DNA of 64,000 nt, taken from assembly GCA_026225945.1 (NCBI GenBank), contig JAMJFZ010001868.1:5153501-5217500 (forward strand), given 5' to 3'. Under the pieces are notes generated by a model. It was not told where the DNA came from, did not search any database, and was given only the letters and a program-made list of their open reading frames with translations. Shown here one piece after another: positions 22,413 to 34,484 of this stretch. The DNA is from Cricetomys ansorgei (taxonomy: Eukaryota; Chordata; Mammalia; Rodentia; Nesomyidae). The translations under genes were made by a program, and so were the position numbers. Within the stretch, counting starts at the first letter, position 1; every line of letters begins with the position of its first letter.

Positions 22413-23875
22413 CATCCATATAAAGGTATTTTGATAGATTTGTTTCAATTACTTTAGACATATACTCTGAAGTGAGATCTTGGTCAGATAAAATTCAATT
22501 TTTAGTGATTTTTAAATTTAATTTTCAACCCACAGTACATTATTTAGATTAATGTGATGTCAGGGCTAATGATTTGGTATTGGATAGCCAAAGTGAGAGC
22601 TCTTCCCTGGGAAGTATTTTTCCAACTCTTAGATTTCTTTGCTTGAAGCTGAAGCACTATGAGATTTCTCCCTACACGTGTTAGCATATCTGTTGGTGTC
22701 TTCCTCATTCAGATCTCATTTAGGCAGATGTTAGTGACACTTCATTGGTATTGCTTCTTTGATATTTCTAGGCGAAAAGAGCTCACAGAAAACATTGTGT
22801 TCCTCTATCTTTTATAATCTCTCCACTCTCTCTTCTGCTAAGCCTTAGGTGTAAAAGTTGTATTGTCGATGTAGCAATACTAGAGCCCAGATACCACCAA
22901 ACTCATTCTCTGCATTTTGATCAATTATGGTTTTCTGTAATAGTCTGTCTGGTGCAAAGAAATATTTATTTGATGGCAGGTAAGACCTATACTTATCTGT
23001 GGGTATAAGGATAAGAATGTCATTAGAAATTATGCTAGTTTAGCACAGTGGCAGTTGTAGGTTCTCCTCCAAGAACCATTGCTTCATTAGCCCTAGGTAT
23101 TGAATGTGTTTCTAAGACCAGGAATGATTTTCCTCTTGTTGGGCAGGTATGAAGTTTACCACCCAGGTATGTGTGCCACTGCACTGTGATATTAACAAGC
23201 CCTGATGGTCACTATTATAATTTGTAGGCATCATAGCTATGTGATATTATTTTTTCTTCCTTCCTTTGAAAGTTTTGTGGTCACCTTCTGGTATCATGAA
23301 AGCTATTCCTCAGGAAGGAAGCTTTCAGGTCAGTTCCTGTCTTCTAGGTACAGTGTGCAAAGCACATGGTTGATATCTTCAGCAAAACACACATACCTTT
23401 AACTCCTTGGAGGCCTTAAGGACAACAAGAACAGACTATAACATTTTGAAAGTCTCTTGGAAAATCCTGACCAACAACTGAAAAAGAGGACATCTCATGC
23501 CTGGTATTGGGGTTTCTGCTAAATAGTTTATGATTCTTGTGGAAAACATTGTCAGCTCAGATGGGAAAATGCCTCTTAAACTATGTATTTTCATGTATAA
23601 ACAGAATTATACATTTTATATGTGATTGTAGGTAAAACAAATAATAATATGATTGCTTGTGACTTTTTCAGACACCCTCGGTTATTTTACCCTCCTTTCT
23701 TTTGTATTTATCTCCTTCACTATTCCCTAACTAAAGTCCCTACATTTTTCCATGTCTCCTTTGATTTGCTTGAACCTTTCTACTCCCCTCTCAATGGTTT
23801 TCTCCTTCTATGCACAGTGGACATTTATTACTCCTATAGTTTCTGCAGCTATATTTACTCCAAAGAAATATGGGG

Positions 23876-24240
23876 TAGTTTAAATGATAATGTCCCTCAT
23901 AGACTCATATATCTGAACACCAGGGGGTAGAATACTTTGATAGAATTTGAAAGATTAGGAAGTGTGTGACATTGTTGGAGGAAGTACATCACTGAGAGTA
24001 GGCTTTGATGTTTCAGAAGCCCAGGTAAGGTCCAGTTTCTCTGCCTATGGATCAGGATATAATTCTCAGCTACTGCTCCAGTGCTGTGAGTACCACCATG
24101 CTCCTGCCATGCTCCCACCATGATGATGATGGACTAACCCTCTAAAACAGTAAGCAAACCACCAATTAAATGATTTCTTTTATAAGAGTTGTCTTGGCTA
24201 TGGCATCTCTTCACAGTAATATGACAGTCACTAACACAAT
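23876..24240 (+). mobile_element. URR1-like rodent repeat nested in L1
   Basis: Landmarks: GTTGGAGGAAGTACATCACTG, GGCTTTGATGTTTCAGAAGCC, ATTCTCAGCTACTGCTCCAG, ATGATGATGATGGACTAACC, CAATTAAATGATTTCTTTTA and the end ATGACAGTCACTAACAC. It is the same broad repeat group, in opposite orientation, as 32,095-32,480. Family name tentative (hAT-like, URR1-type). Confidence 0.62.
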
Positions 24241-24598
24241 GTAAATGAGAGAGAACGTGAATATTTTGTCTTTCTGGTTTGGATTACCTCACTATGATCT
24301 TCTCTAATCCTATCTACTTGCTTCCAAATTTCATTACTTCAGTTTTCTACAGCTAACTAGTATTCCATACTGTATCTGAATGACATCTTCACTATCCATT
24401 CCAAGTTGAAGGTCATTTAAGGAGTTTCCATTTCCTATTTATTGTGAATACAGCAGCAATGAACATGGCTGAGCAAGTATCTCTGAAGTAGAATGTTGCC
24501 TCTTTTAAGCATATGGAATAGTACTGAATTAGAATAAGATAGAAAAGACCAATTATTAGTCCAATTTACCGATTTATTTAAATATTTATTAAACACAC

Positions 24599-24893
24599 TG
24601 ATTGTGATGCTGATTTGCCAAGCATCACTTTGCTCGCTCTCTGGAACAGGATGACCTAGATGAATAGCTGGAATAATGGGTCATTGGCCTTAACAATCTG
24701 CTGATTGCCACATAAGCTTTTGTAATATCTTGATTGCTTGCCCACCCCCACTTGTGGTTTTAGAGCATAAAATGAGAATATAAACTAGACCCAACACAGA
24801 AGCCTTTCAGGAGCTATCCTGACTTCAGTCCACTGGTGATATCTCTTCTTTTACCTTCACATAGATGTTGTAGATCTAATTCAGATCACAACA
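24599..24893 (+). mobile_element. MaLR-type (ORR1/MT-like) LTR nested in L1
   Basis: A TG...CA segment of about 295 bp begins TGATTGTGATGCTGATTTGC. It has TGGGTCATTGGCCTTAAC, CTTGCCCACCCCCACTTG, GAGCATAAAATGAGAA (TATA-like) and TCCTGACTTCAGTCC, and ends TTCAGATCACAACA. This is the organisation of rodent ERVL-MaLR LTRs. L1 sequence resumes on its right. I could not confirm a 5-bp target duplication. Confidence 0.62.
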
Positions 24894-25439
24894 GTGTATC
24901 TCTGTCATATGTTAAATTAATTTTTTACCTTTTTGAGAGTTATCCACACTAGCCAGTGGAGATTTTCAGCATGGCTAGACCAGTTTATCATCCTTCCAAT
25001 AATGAATGAAAGTTATGTTTTCCCTGTGTCCTCTCCAGTGCTTGCAGTTGTCTGTTGTCTTTGCCATTCTGACTGAGCCAAGATGAAATCTCAAAGCTGT
25101 TTTGATTATCACTTCCATAATTACTAGTTATTTTTAAAACCTTTTTGAGTTGATCTCTGCTTACCATTTGAGAAAATTGTCCATCTTAATTCTCCTCTTA
25201 TGGCTGCTGTTTCCCCAGTGCTGTTTATTGAAGAGAGTGTTTTTTCAATATTCAATGTCGTATCCAGCTACCTGTATAGTGACCATGGTTAGTAGTGGTG
25301 GTTACGCACTCTGCTATTTCAAAAGTAAGGATTTGTATCGTTGTCATGTTTTAATGAATATGTTGTTTGATTTTATTGAATCTTCCTACAATGTGCACCT
25401 AGGCCAAAGTATCATCTTGTTCCTTGATAAACAAATTTA

Positions 25440-26350
25440 AGTCACTATAGCAAAGCATATTTCTAATTTGTGCAGTTCTTTAATATAATTGGAAATATTT
25501 TACTATTTTGCACCAAAATGGCACTATATCTACTTATTGACTGATGATATATAGTCCCTGATATCATATAAGGTTAATTCTGAGATTTAAGAGTAACTAG
25601 CCTTAATATGTGTTTTGTTAGATGATAAGGAACAACCTACAAAAATGAGGAAACAGGTTATTATATAAAGTATTTACATGAAAAAAGTAAGAAATATTCA
25701 AAGTGCTAATAGTATTTTTACTGCAACTAGTTCCATAACCTTGCCTGATTTTTGTAGTTATCACATCAAGAGCAGCACAAAATAGTTTATTCTGGAGCCA
25801 AACATGGACTATTTACCAGGAATGTAGCTTCATGTTGTTCCAAACACAATGTGTCAATGTGGTAATAGTTTCATGAAGTTTTAATGGTTGTAGAACCAAG
25901 AGAACTCATATATCACGATATTTTCCAAATTTATTTGTGGAACCATGTAGGCCAGTTACACAAAAGAGTTGAAATATTTGCTGTAGGTTTGCTATCTGAT
26001 GACTTATTGCTTCTTATGATCATGGAAGCTAGAAACTATTAATATATTTGAAAAGATAATTCTGATAGTCACAAAGGTCAGATATCAACTAGGGAATAGC
26101 TATTAAGTATGCAAAGATAGCATAAAATGATGTGGTTCCAGATCTAGAACATTCTAACATTCCATAATCCCCCAAATTCTCATCTTTCAATCTTCTTTGT
26201 ATAATCTTTATGACAGGTATGGCTCTTTTCTGGAAACACCAGTTCACACCTTATTCCATTATCTGTCCATTATCTTTCTTTGTCTTATGGGGTAACTTAG
26301 TCCAAGCCTGTTGAAAAGCAAGTCAATCTCTCTTAGAGTACATAGACTAT
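25440..26350. other. AT-rich single-copy DNA, no gene seen
   Basis: No repeat or exon was recognised between the nested L1 block and the solo LTR. Confidence 0.5.
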
Positions 26351-26351
26351 C

Positions 26352-26357
26352 CTCAGA
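26352..26357. repeat. Target-site duplication CTCAGA, left
   Basis: A perfect 6-bp match to 26,890-26,895, flanking a TG...CA element. Six-bp duplications are typical of class II (ERVK-like) integration. Confidence 0.8.
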
Positions 26358-26889
26358 TGCGGGGGTCTGAGTCCAGCTCTAGTCCCCGCTATGGGTTCCT
26401 CAGCTTCCACCAAGGAGGGTAAGCAATCGAAACTATGACGAGTGAGCTCAGTACCTCACTCTTCTATGGGACCCTTAACTGGCAAGCTTAATGCTCCTTC
26501 ATAAGACACATAGAATACGTCTTATGGTGTAGGGCTAGCCGGGCGGACTTCTAAAGAAGCAAGAGACATTCCAGATCGCTGCAAAACCCACGAGGCTTTA
26601 TTGTTAAACGGGGCGCGTCTGGGTCTCGTACGGGTCAAGGTTGGCGGGAGTCAAGCATGGTGTGGGCAGGCCGCGTTTCATTCCAGCCGACAGTGGCCAG
26701 CTCAGGGATTAATTTTGCTATTACTATTAGGCTTATGCAGATCTTATTATTGATGAGAGAACATATGTCACCGTACAGTAAAGACAAGAAAGGGGCAAGG
26801 CAGTTAAGGAATTCCAGTTCCCGACAGCGGAAGCCCAGGAACCTTGTCAGGCTGAAGCTTCCATAGTCTGGGTAACCTGGATCCCAACA
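26358..26889 (-). mobile_element. Solo LTR, class II (ERVK-like)
   Basis: A 532-bp segment begins TG and ends CA on the plus strand and is flanked by identical CTCAGA. On the minus strand U3 starts TGTTGGGATCC, AATAAA lies at 26,599-26,604 (plus-strand TTTATT), and the end is CAGACCCCCGCA. GC and CpG content are much higher than the flanks, and the duplication is intact, so this is probably one of the youngest insertions in the window. No internal genes are present, which implies LTR-LTR recombination. The 81- and 107-codon frames inside it are not genes. I do not recognise the exact family. Confidence 0.85.
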
Positions 26890-26895
26890 CTCAGA
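26890..26895. repeat. Target-site duplication CTCAGA, right
   Basis: The partner of 26,352-26,357. Confidence 0.8.
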
Positions 26896-26924
26896 CTTGT
26901 TTGTATTGACAACAGCTCCCTTTG

Positions 26925-27235
26925 GACTTGTCCTTAAAAGCATTTGTTGTATAAGCATAAGGAACTGAGTTCACATCCCCAACATTTATATAAAACAGCT
27001 ATACCTATGCTTATAACTCTTGCATTGGGGAACTGAGTACGGATTCTGGTACAGGTGTATCTTTGGTTGGGAGGATCCTGATAGCTTGTTGGCCTGCCAG
27101 GCAATTGAAATAAATGAGCTTCAGTTTTGCTGAGAGGTTCTTTCTTAAGGGAAAAAGGTAGAGATAAAGAGAGGAAACCACACTAATTGCTTTGCATGTG
27201 CATGCTCACCCAGTTGCCCACACATGACACCACAG
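26925..27235 (+). mobile_element. B4 SINE
   Basis: ATAAGCATAAGGAACTGAG and TTCACATCCCCAACATTTAT are the ID-like head. Then come AACTCTTGCATTGGGGAACTG, GGAGGATCCTGATAGC, TGAGCTTCAGTTTTGCTGAG and ATGTGCATGCTCACCC. Full-length B4 order, diverged, with its tail running into (GA)n. Confidence 0.78.
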
Positions 27236-27242
27236 AGAGAGG

Positions 27243-27282
<40 letters not shown>
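27233..27282. repeat. (GA)n microsatellite
   Basis: About 20 GA units with one GGGGG interruption, at the B4 tail. Confidence 0.93.
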
Positions 27283-27289
27283 AAGTCTT

Positions 27290-28510
27290 CACATTCTAGT
27301 TTAATAAATTCATTCTGTTTCCTTGAATGGAAGCATTCCTCTCTTAGACAAGTAAAATTTAGATTGGAAGAATTAAAGGAATAGGAATCTTACAAATAAA
27401 TCAATATGGATGTGGGTGAAAGGAGCTACTCCTCTCAGTCCCTTACCCCTTGGTTTGTGAACTCCGAATAGGAATAGGAGAAAAGACACCTCAGTGTACT
27501 AGAGAATAAGATATGAACTTACCCATTTTTCATAGGATCTGGTACAAAAGGGAATTTTTTAGAAAGACGATGTCAAATTGCCTCAGAATTTACATCCATT
27601 GCTTTTTAAATAAGGCCCCAAATCTTTAGCCTAAAGCCAAGTAAATGTGTCTCTTAAAATATCTTCAGCAGCAAAGAATTGAATACTCCCTGTTTGACCC
27701 CTAGTAATTAGAGCAGGACTTCCTACATGAGCAAATACCATTACCATTCCTTCAAATAGTCCAGTTGTGCTGAACACAATGGAAAACAGAAGGAAACACT
27801 TATTTCTGAATAGAATATACTCAAAACAATCTTGATTTTATAAAGTTGTAGAATTTGAAAATTTCCCTGAGAGGGTCCCAAATCACAATATGAAAATACT
27901 AATATTTGTTTAACTTGTTTTCATAATTCTCATTTATCTTTTATAATAATAAGAGGGAGAAAGACTTCAAATTATCCTTTTGGAGATTATAAATAAATGA
28001 AAGCAGCTGGAAGAAAATCCATCAATAATTATTATTGATTTTTGCCTATGTTCAACATTATTATATTTTTTTCTTGTGAATTTTTGTTATGAATATGTGA
28101 AGGCATGTCATATAGATTCCTATAACCAAGATGCTGTTGTGCTTGTTAACTACTACTTCTAGTTTGAGTTTTTCTAAAAGTACAAGAAGAGTGCCATTCC
28201 TGAGATTTTTCCACTCAGCATCAGTTAACTCAGCAGTGAAACATTTTACTGACAACTATGAAGAAGAAACTGTTCTGAATACAAAATACAGTAGTGACTA
28301 AAAGTAAGAAAATCCCACTCTTCATGAAATTTTATTTCCACGAAAAGACATCAGGCTTTTTTTTTTAATGTATATGGAATGAGTAGCAGAAGCTAAGAAA
28401 AGTTCTATTGAGCAATGCAAAGAAAAAAAAGAGGGATATTCAATTTGAATAGAAACATTAATAAAATTAAAATCGAAAGGAATTGAGCCAACTCTCTCTG
28501 TCCCTCAACT
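27290..28510. other. AT-rich single-copy DNA, no gene seen
   Basis: No repeat or exon was recognised. Confidence 0.5.
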
Positions 28511-28514
28511 CTGC

Positions 28515-28965
28515 TTCATTCCATGTATTATCTTCTTTCTCCTCTTCTTCCTCCTCTCCTGCTTTGCTTTATTAATTTATTTTTACCTTATTTTTGAGAT
28601 TAAAATGTAATTGCAATATTTTAACTTCTTTCTTTTCATTTTCTCTCTCCAAAGCTTCCCATATATCCTACTCCACTCTCCTTTAAATTTATAAGCTTAT
28701 TTTAAATTATTATTGCATATATATGTATATACATATATAAATATACATATATGCACAATACTAATAATTAAAAATCATTTCTCTTTCTAAATTAATAAGA
28801 AATCTTCCTAAATTAGTAAACACGATCTGATTGATCTGTATAATCTTAATTGTATGTATTGTTTTCAGGGCTGATCATTTGGTATTGGATAACAGATTGG
28901 TGTGCTCTTCCTGGGAGAAGACTATTTCTCTCACTTTGAACTCTGAAGGTTGTGGGTAGAAACCA
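28515..28965 (-). mobile_element. Rodent L1-type 3' end, truncated
   Basis: The right part (28,866-28,925: CAGGGCTGATCATTTGGTATT, GGTGTGCTCTTCCTGGGAG) matches 22,561-22,610 closely. To its left are an AT-rich TATATGTATATACATATATA block and a pyrimidine block (TTCCCATATATCCTACTCC), as expected when reading back towards the L1 3' end. A truncated minus-strand copy. Confidence 0.6.
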
Positions 28966-28969
28966 TTTG

Positions 28970-31868
28970 TCCAATAGCTTTTTCATTTCCCTGGCTGACC
29001 TCATACACTAGTTTAGACTAGTCTAGTCTTTTCAACTATCATGATAAAAATTAATACTTCTATTTGAAAAAATATTGGAATTGATATTTAAATCATTTAC
29101 TGTATAAATTCATAGATTTCATGAACACAAGTTTGTGTAAGTCAACTGGTGAGCATGGCTTTGACTCATTGCATAACAGTAGATGAAAAACATAAGCCTA
29201 TGATAAAGAATTTGTCCACATATTTTAATAGTAATAATAATATTTTTGAATATATAGTTTAAGAACTGGGTTTACAAAATTATAAGAGAAATATTTGGTT
29301 TGATTTTCTTGAATAAATTTTCCTTCTGAAAAATTTAACAGCAATTTAATGTCTACCTATAAGTAAATAGTCCAAACAGTCTTTAAAAATGTGAGAACTA
29401 AATATGCATCACTGTATAAAAGACTAATTAACCACTGACATGCTTCATCCCTCACTGATTCTTTGACAAACTGAGGAGAGTGCATTTTCTCTCTAAAAAA
29501 ACAAAACAATCAAAAATAATTTTAAGTAAATAATTGAGGAAAATTTGATCTCTTTTCATGACTTCATTTTTCCATAAATAACTTTTGGTACATTTTATTT
29601 ATTACTCATAAAATTGTTTCATGTAAAATTCTAGAATATCAGAAAGATAGTTAGACACACTGAGACCTATTCATTCCCAATGAAATCCACTAATAAAAGG
29701 AGGTAGCATTTATTTAGAAGACAGACAATAGTTTCTCACTTCTGAGATCTTCTCTCTTACATTAGCACCAATTCAACTGCCAGTATTACCAACTAATTTA
29801 CTTAGTCCCATTCTCTAACAATCTCCAGTCACACACTTCGGGAATCACATCTCTTGGAGGAGGCCAAATTCCTGAGCCAGCTACCTACAAAGAAATTCAG
29901 ATGTTTTTCTCATGTTGTATTTGGTCTTGACTAAAATTTTGTCCATTTAGTAATGACATTTCTGGTCTACATTATTGCACTCTGTAGAACCTTTCCAACT
30001 TTAGTCATGTGTATTTTCCCAGTAGTATAACAAACTCAGCATCTTAGATATATAGCCATATTTAGCACCTGTAACAGAGAAAGGTGTTTTGCCAAGGAAA
30101 TGATAGGAATGAAGACCACCGAGAAAACCAGATGAAGCAAATTGATTGGCACAGAGAAGATGGGAATCTTCAAGACTGACTTCCTTCCTTTCCATCCTTG
30201 GTTTCTAAGAAGTCTTGTTACACTGTCTTGTCTTAGGTAACTCTAGTCTATTGTAGTAGTTACTTTCCTAATAATACAATATTTCAATGAATTAAAAGAA
30301 AAGGTTGATACTGACTTAAGGTTGCAGAAGTAGTTCCTGATTGGGTGGTTCCTTATATTTGGCCTCAGGTGAAGTAAAACTTCACGGAAGGAGTATATTA
30401 CAGAACGCCTGCTGAACTCATGGGCAGTAATCAGAGGAGTTAAAAGTAAGGGGACAAACGACCACAAATAGCTCTGAGGCAATTTCTAGTGTTCTGTGTA
30501 CCTCCAACTAGATTCAAATCTTTTTCTACAACATTCTAGTAGTGTCACTTGGAGACTGGGATTTTGGCAGAGGGCAGAGAGTCTTTCAGGTACACATCTT
30601 CAAAGACATTTACTGGGAGTTTATTACCACAGGTGGCAACATAAAAATGTTAAATGTACTTCTCATTTATTTTGTTCAATCACAGAAGTAGTTACTAGGA
30701 TCTCCTTTGCATGACTTTTATATCTGAGTCAAGCGTGTCATACAGAAATTTAAGTCTTCAAATTCTTATATTAGTAGAGATAAGGCTTAAAGCCAGAAAG
30801 TTTAGAAGTCTGGCTGTGTGTTTATACGCATTCAGTTATGGGTTTCCACAATCCTCCATAGATTAGTATTGTTTAAAATCAAAATAAACACCTGCTTCCG
30901 TGTAAAGCAGAGCATTCATACGTGAGTTATTCCCTTCCAATACAGAATAATGAAGGAAAGGTCAGTCCTCAGCAAACGCTGCTGGGAAAATTTGGTAGTG
31001 TTATGTAAATAAATGCATCTTACACTTTTCCTAAAAATTAACTTGGAATATATAAACATCTTGAGTGTAAAACATAAAATTATGAAATCCTCAGAGTGTA
31101 ATATACAAGAAAATACAGATAACAAGGGTTCATTGGAAATGTTTTAGTTGGATCAGCAAAAGTACGCTCCAGGAAAATACCACTGATGAAAAGGCTTATT
31201 ACAGCAGACAGTACCGTCTAACACTGCAGTCACATGAAATGGAAATGCAAGGGATGTAGGACGGATAAATGAATTTGAGGAAAACAAAGCTGTAGGGCTA
31301 ATAGTAGCAGATTTCAAGTCGCTGCGTAAAGCAGACACCATGAGACGGCATGTTATTGCTGCAAACATAGACAAATAGGGCAGTGAAATAGAAGAGACAG
31401 TTCAGAGACACAGCCACACAATACCTTGGATAGTACAAAGCAGCAAAATCAGCTCATAGAGAATGTTAGACTTTCCCCTAATGATGCCGAGTATTTTTAT
31501 TAAAAAAAAAAAAAAATACCTAAATTCTATGTCATATCACACAAAACGTAACTAAAATATGCCTACTGTAGCACATAAAATTATAAACTAAAGTACAGGA
31601 AAGTGTTTGCTTACCAATGTATTTGCCAAATATTTATTACTAGAAAAATCACAGTCTAGAAAAGAACAATAAATGGGAAGTCATCAAAATTCAGTAATTT
31701 TGTTCTTTGAATAGGGATACAATTTACACTGCAGCCTGATAACTGATACTATTTCTCTCATGGTACACTGTTCAGGAAATTAACTATTAAGAGTTGAGAG
31801 AGTGCCCTCATTCCTTCTCTTGCATGCCATAAAAAGTTTTATTGATTATATTTGCCTTGGAATTTGAT
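28970..31868. other. AT-rich single-copy DNA, no gene seen
   Basis: No repeat family was recognised. Frames up to 79 codons show no features. A run of A at 31,501-31,515 is isolated. Confidence 0.5.
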
Positions 31869-31871
31869 TTT

Positions 31872-31968
31872 TTAAAGGAAAGGATGGAAGGAGAGAGGAG
31901 AGGAGAGAAAAAGGGAGAGAAGAACAGGGAAGAGAGAAGATAGGCGACGGAGAGAAGAAAGGAAGCTA
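31872..31968. repeat. Purine-rich (GGA/GAGA) low-complexity tract
   Basis: About 95 bp composed almost entirely of A and G, with a CGACGG interruption at 31,945-31,950. Confidence 0.85.
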
Positions 31969-32094
31969 GCCAGCTATTCCTACACTTGCCTTAAATTTGA
32001 TTCATACGTTTAAAATGTCCACTAAATATTTTCACTCGTACATATCACATACAACATCAACAGAGGTAAAAAGAAGCTTTGTAACCTCTCTATT

Positions 32095-32482
32095 TTAGTT
32101 ACTTTCTATTGCTGTGAAGAGAAACCATGACCAATGCAACGTAGGAAAAAAAAAAGTGTAATTTGGTGACTCATGGTTCCAGAGTGTTGACATCCATGAC
32201 TGTCACGGTAGGGAGCATGGCAGCACGGCAGCAGGCAGTCAGGTTTGGATCTCTAGTATTAGCTAAGACATTACATCTGATCCATAAGCATGAAGAAGAG
32301 AGAGAAGAGAGGTGTGATCTTGATCCAGTCTATGGGAGCTCAGAACACCAAATTGGACTACCACAAGACATATCTAAAGGGCCACATTGCCTAATCCTTC
32401 TCAAACTGTTCTACCTACTGGAATCAAGCATTTAAATATATTAGCCTATCCAGGCTATTCTCATTCAAACTACCGCACTGCA
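32095..32482 (-). mobile_element. URR1-like rodent repeat carrying an L1-derived patch
   Basis: Landmarks on the plus strand: TAGTTACTTTCTATTGCTGTG, AAGAGAAACCATGACCAATG, ACTCATGGTTCCAGAG, CTAATCCTTCTCAAACTG and GCTATTCTCATTCAAACTACC. The family normally has a different sequence in the 32,324-32,381 interval. Here that interval is identical to an L1 3' UTR 2.1 kb away. Confidence 0.68.
32324..32381. repeat. 58-bp patch identical to 34,485-34,542
   Basis: All 58 bases match; the neighbours differ (A versus T on the left, C versus T on the right). At 34.5 kb the sequence is part of a continuous L1 3' UTR; at 32.3 kb it sits inside another repeat. The 34.5 kb copy is therefore the likely donor. 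Confidence 0.93.
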
Positions 32483-34240
32483 CTCCACTTTTATTTGAAG
32501 CACGAACACACATATTCCCACTCCAATCTCAAAGCCTAAACTTCAATTTCCCTTTCCTTTGATTTCTCATCCTCTTAGTGACTAAGACTTAGTTGATCAG
32601 GTTCTGATTTCCCCAACCACAGAGCTGGCCACTTTAGATTCGTTTCTTTTATTTTATCTCTCACAAGGATTTATACAAATTCTGTTAATATTTCCCTTGC
32701 TTCGAATTCCCTTTTGTGTCTTCCTACTGTCATTGTTTAGTTTAGCCTGTTGCCTTCCTAATTACCCAAGGAGATTGATCATTCATTCACAGTTTCCAAG
32801 TCTGCTTTGCCCCACATAGCTTTGCACTCCGAGGACTATTAGAAACTTTTTATCTTCTTTTCAAGGGGCCTCTAGCTGGATATCCAAATCCTCCCAAACT
32901 TATCTATGGATTTTCCCACAGCTGCCTCTCCATGCTTACCATCCTAATCCCCTTATTTCTTCCCAGCTGCTTTCCTCATTATTCAACATGTTGTCCTGAA
33001 TCCTACCTCTAAGCCTAAATTCTCATCATTTCCCTCAGCTTTTCCTATTTCAGACATGCAATTTCATTCACATCTCAGTTTCAATCACAGGAGCATTAAA
33101 CAATTTAAGAAGAAACATTAAAACAAGATTCAGGTCTGTGGCCATTTTCAATCCTGGTCAAGCAGTTCTTCCGAGGTATTAAGTTAAAATGTTCATTTTG
33201 GTTAAGATTCATTTTTTTTTCACTCTCAAAAAGAAGATTTTATTATAAACAGAAATGGTTCATGCATTTTAGTCGTTATAAAATCCACATATGTTACCCT
33301 CTTAACAGTTTCACAGGTGCTATAACTGCATAGGAAAGTTTAAGAATTTGGAAAATGTTCAAGTGCATGTGATATCCTACTTATCGAGTAAAATTTGGAG
33401 TCTTCTGAGAATACGTAAAGTGGAATTGGGATTGGATATTGAACTTTTCAGTTCTGTAAGGATACAACTTAGTCTAATACTCACTGGTCAGATTCCTGAC
33501 AATCGTTTTAACCAGGTATTTCAGTCCCAGGATAATACTGCACATTTGGGAATGCTTTTTAATGGCACATTTCTTCTGTTCCCTCAATTGGTTAACGTAG
33601 CTATTCAAATCTGCAGCTGAAACAGAAATATTGCACACAACTGCCCTCTTGTTACTGAAAATACTTCAGTAGATTGAGGTTATCTATGTGCGCTGAAAGA
33701 TGGGCAGATGCTGAGACATGACATTATTAACAGGAGCATCTTATTTGACATTAAAGTAAACCTTTCCCTGGCAAGCATAGTCATTTCAAGATGTTAACAG
33801 AGACCTACAATATAATCAAGATTCCCAGACATAATTATTAAAGTTTATGTTCATTTTATGGCAGTACAGTAGCATTAGAATTAATGATGGAGTATGATTT
33901 AGCATGCATGCATGAAGACTAGGAAAAAATGTGTATATTAAAAAAAATAAGTAGTAGTTCAGAATTGGTACTACTTTTTGTAAGACATTTCCTGCCTTGT
34001 AAAGATTTGTTTCCTTTGACCATTGGTCTGTGTTTTCCTATGTGACTTACAACGTGGCCCTTCTCCATAGTTCTTGCTTGTTGAATTCGGTGTTGGCATA
34101 TGGCTTGCATTATCTAATAAAATATTTCTAAGAGTCACTATGCCATTGTTTGTCTCCAGGAATGAGACTTCTATTTAGGAACAAACCTTTTAACAATGGA
34201 GTAAGATATAGCAAGTCAGGAAAGAATTGAAGATGACTAC
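32483..34240. other. Single-copy DNA, no gene seen
   Basis: A pyrimidine-leaning stretch (32,480-33,060) and AT-rich sequence with no recognised repeat. A GCATGCATGCATG run lies at 33,903-33,915. A 90-codon plus frame at 33,348-33,620 has no recognisable domain. Confidence 0.45.
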
Positions 34241-34484
34241 ATTTAAAAGAAATATTTATTTTTCTTCTCTCATATAACACATCTGCCCCCCCAGTCCCCT
34301 CTTCCAGATCTACCCTTTCCCCCACCTCTCCCCAAAAAGGAGTGGTGCTCCCAGGACTATCCCTCAAGCAGGGCATAACAAGATGGAACAAGGCCTGTAC
34401 TAATCCCTGCATCAAAGGTGACCTAGGCAACACAGTAGGAGGAAAGGCATCCTAAGAGCAGGCAAAGGTTCAGAGACACCTCAT

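Larger units (their letters stand above)
21595..22545 (-). mobile_element. Ancient L1 3' part, interrupted by two insertions
   Basis: The minus-strand L1 ORF2 end and beyond. The plus strand reads GATTCCACATGTGAGATCAT (21,623), GGCTTATTTCATTTAG, TATATATACCATAGCC, then, after an insertion at about 21,870-22,195, GAACAACGGTGAAATGAACATGG (22,214). After a B3 it resumes with GGTATTTTGATAGATTTG and ACATATACTCTGAAGTGAGATC. That order matches L1 interrupted twice. The two flanks of the first insertion resemble each other, which may be a target duplication. Confidence 0.7.
22550..25435 (-). mobile_element. Rodent L1-type element, interrupted by two insertions
   Basis: The left part (22,550-23,875) matches a rodent L1-associated 3' UTR-like sequence; the plus strand reads TGATTTGGTATTGGATAGCC, TTATCTGTGGGTATAAGGA and GGTTCTCCTCCAAGAACCAT. 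From 24,245 it reads as antisense L1 ORF2 end (TGTCTTTCTGGTTTGGATTACC; GCAGCAATGAACATGG at 24,452). After an LTR insertion it resumes at 24,912 (TTTTTTACCTTTTTGAGAG, CTAGACCAGTTTATC, TTGCCATTCTGACTGAGCC). It continues to a TTTATTGAAGAGAGTG block near 25,227. Interruptions are a URR1-like repeat (23,876-24,240) and a MaLR LTR (24,599-24,893). Confidence 0.68.

Noticed and set aside
26358..26650. Apparent small CpG island
   Set aside because: CpG content coincides with the LTR boundaries; no single-copy promoter sequence is involved.
26635..26958. 107-codon minus and 69-codon plus frames in GC-richer DNA
   Set aside because: They lie mostly inside the solo LTR; the GC content comes from the LTR, not a gene.
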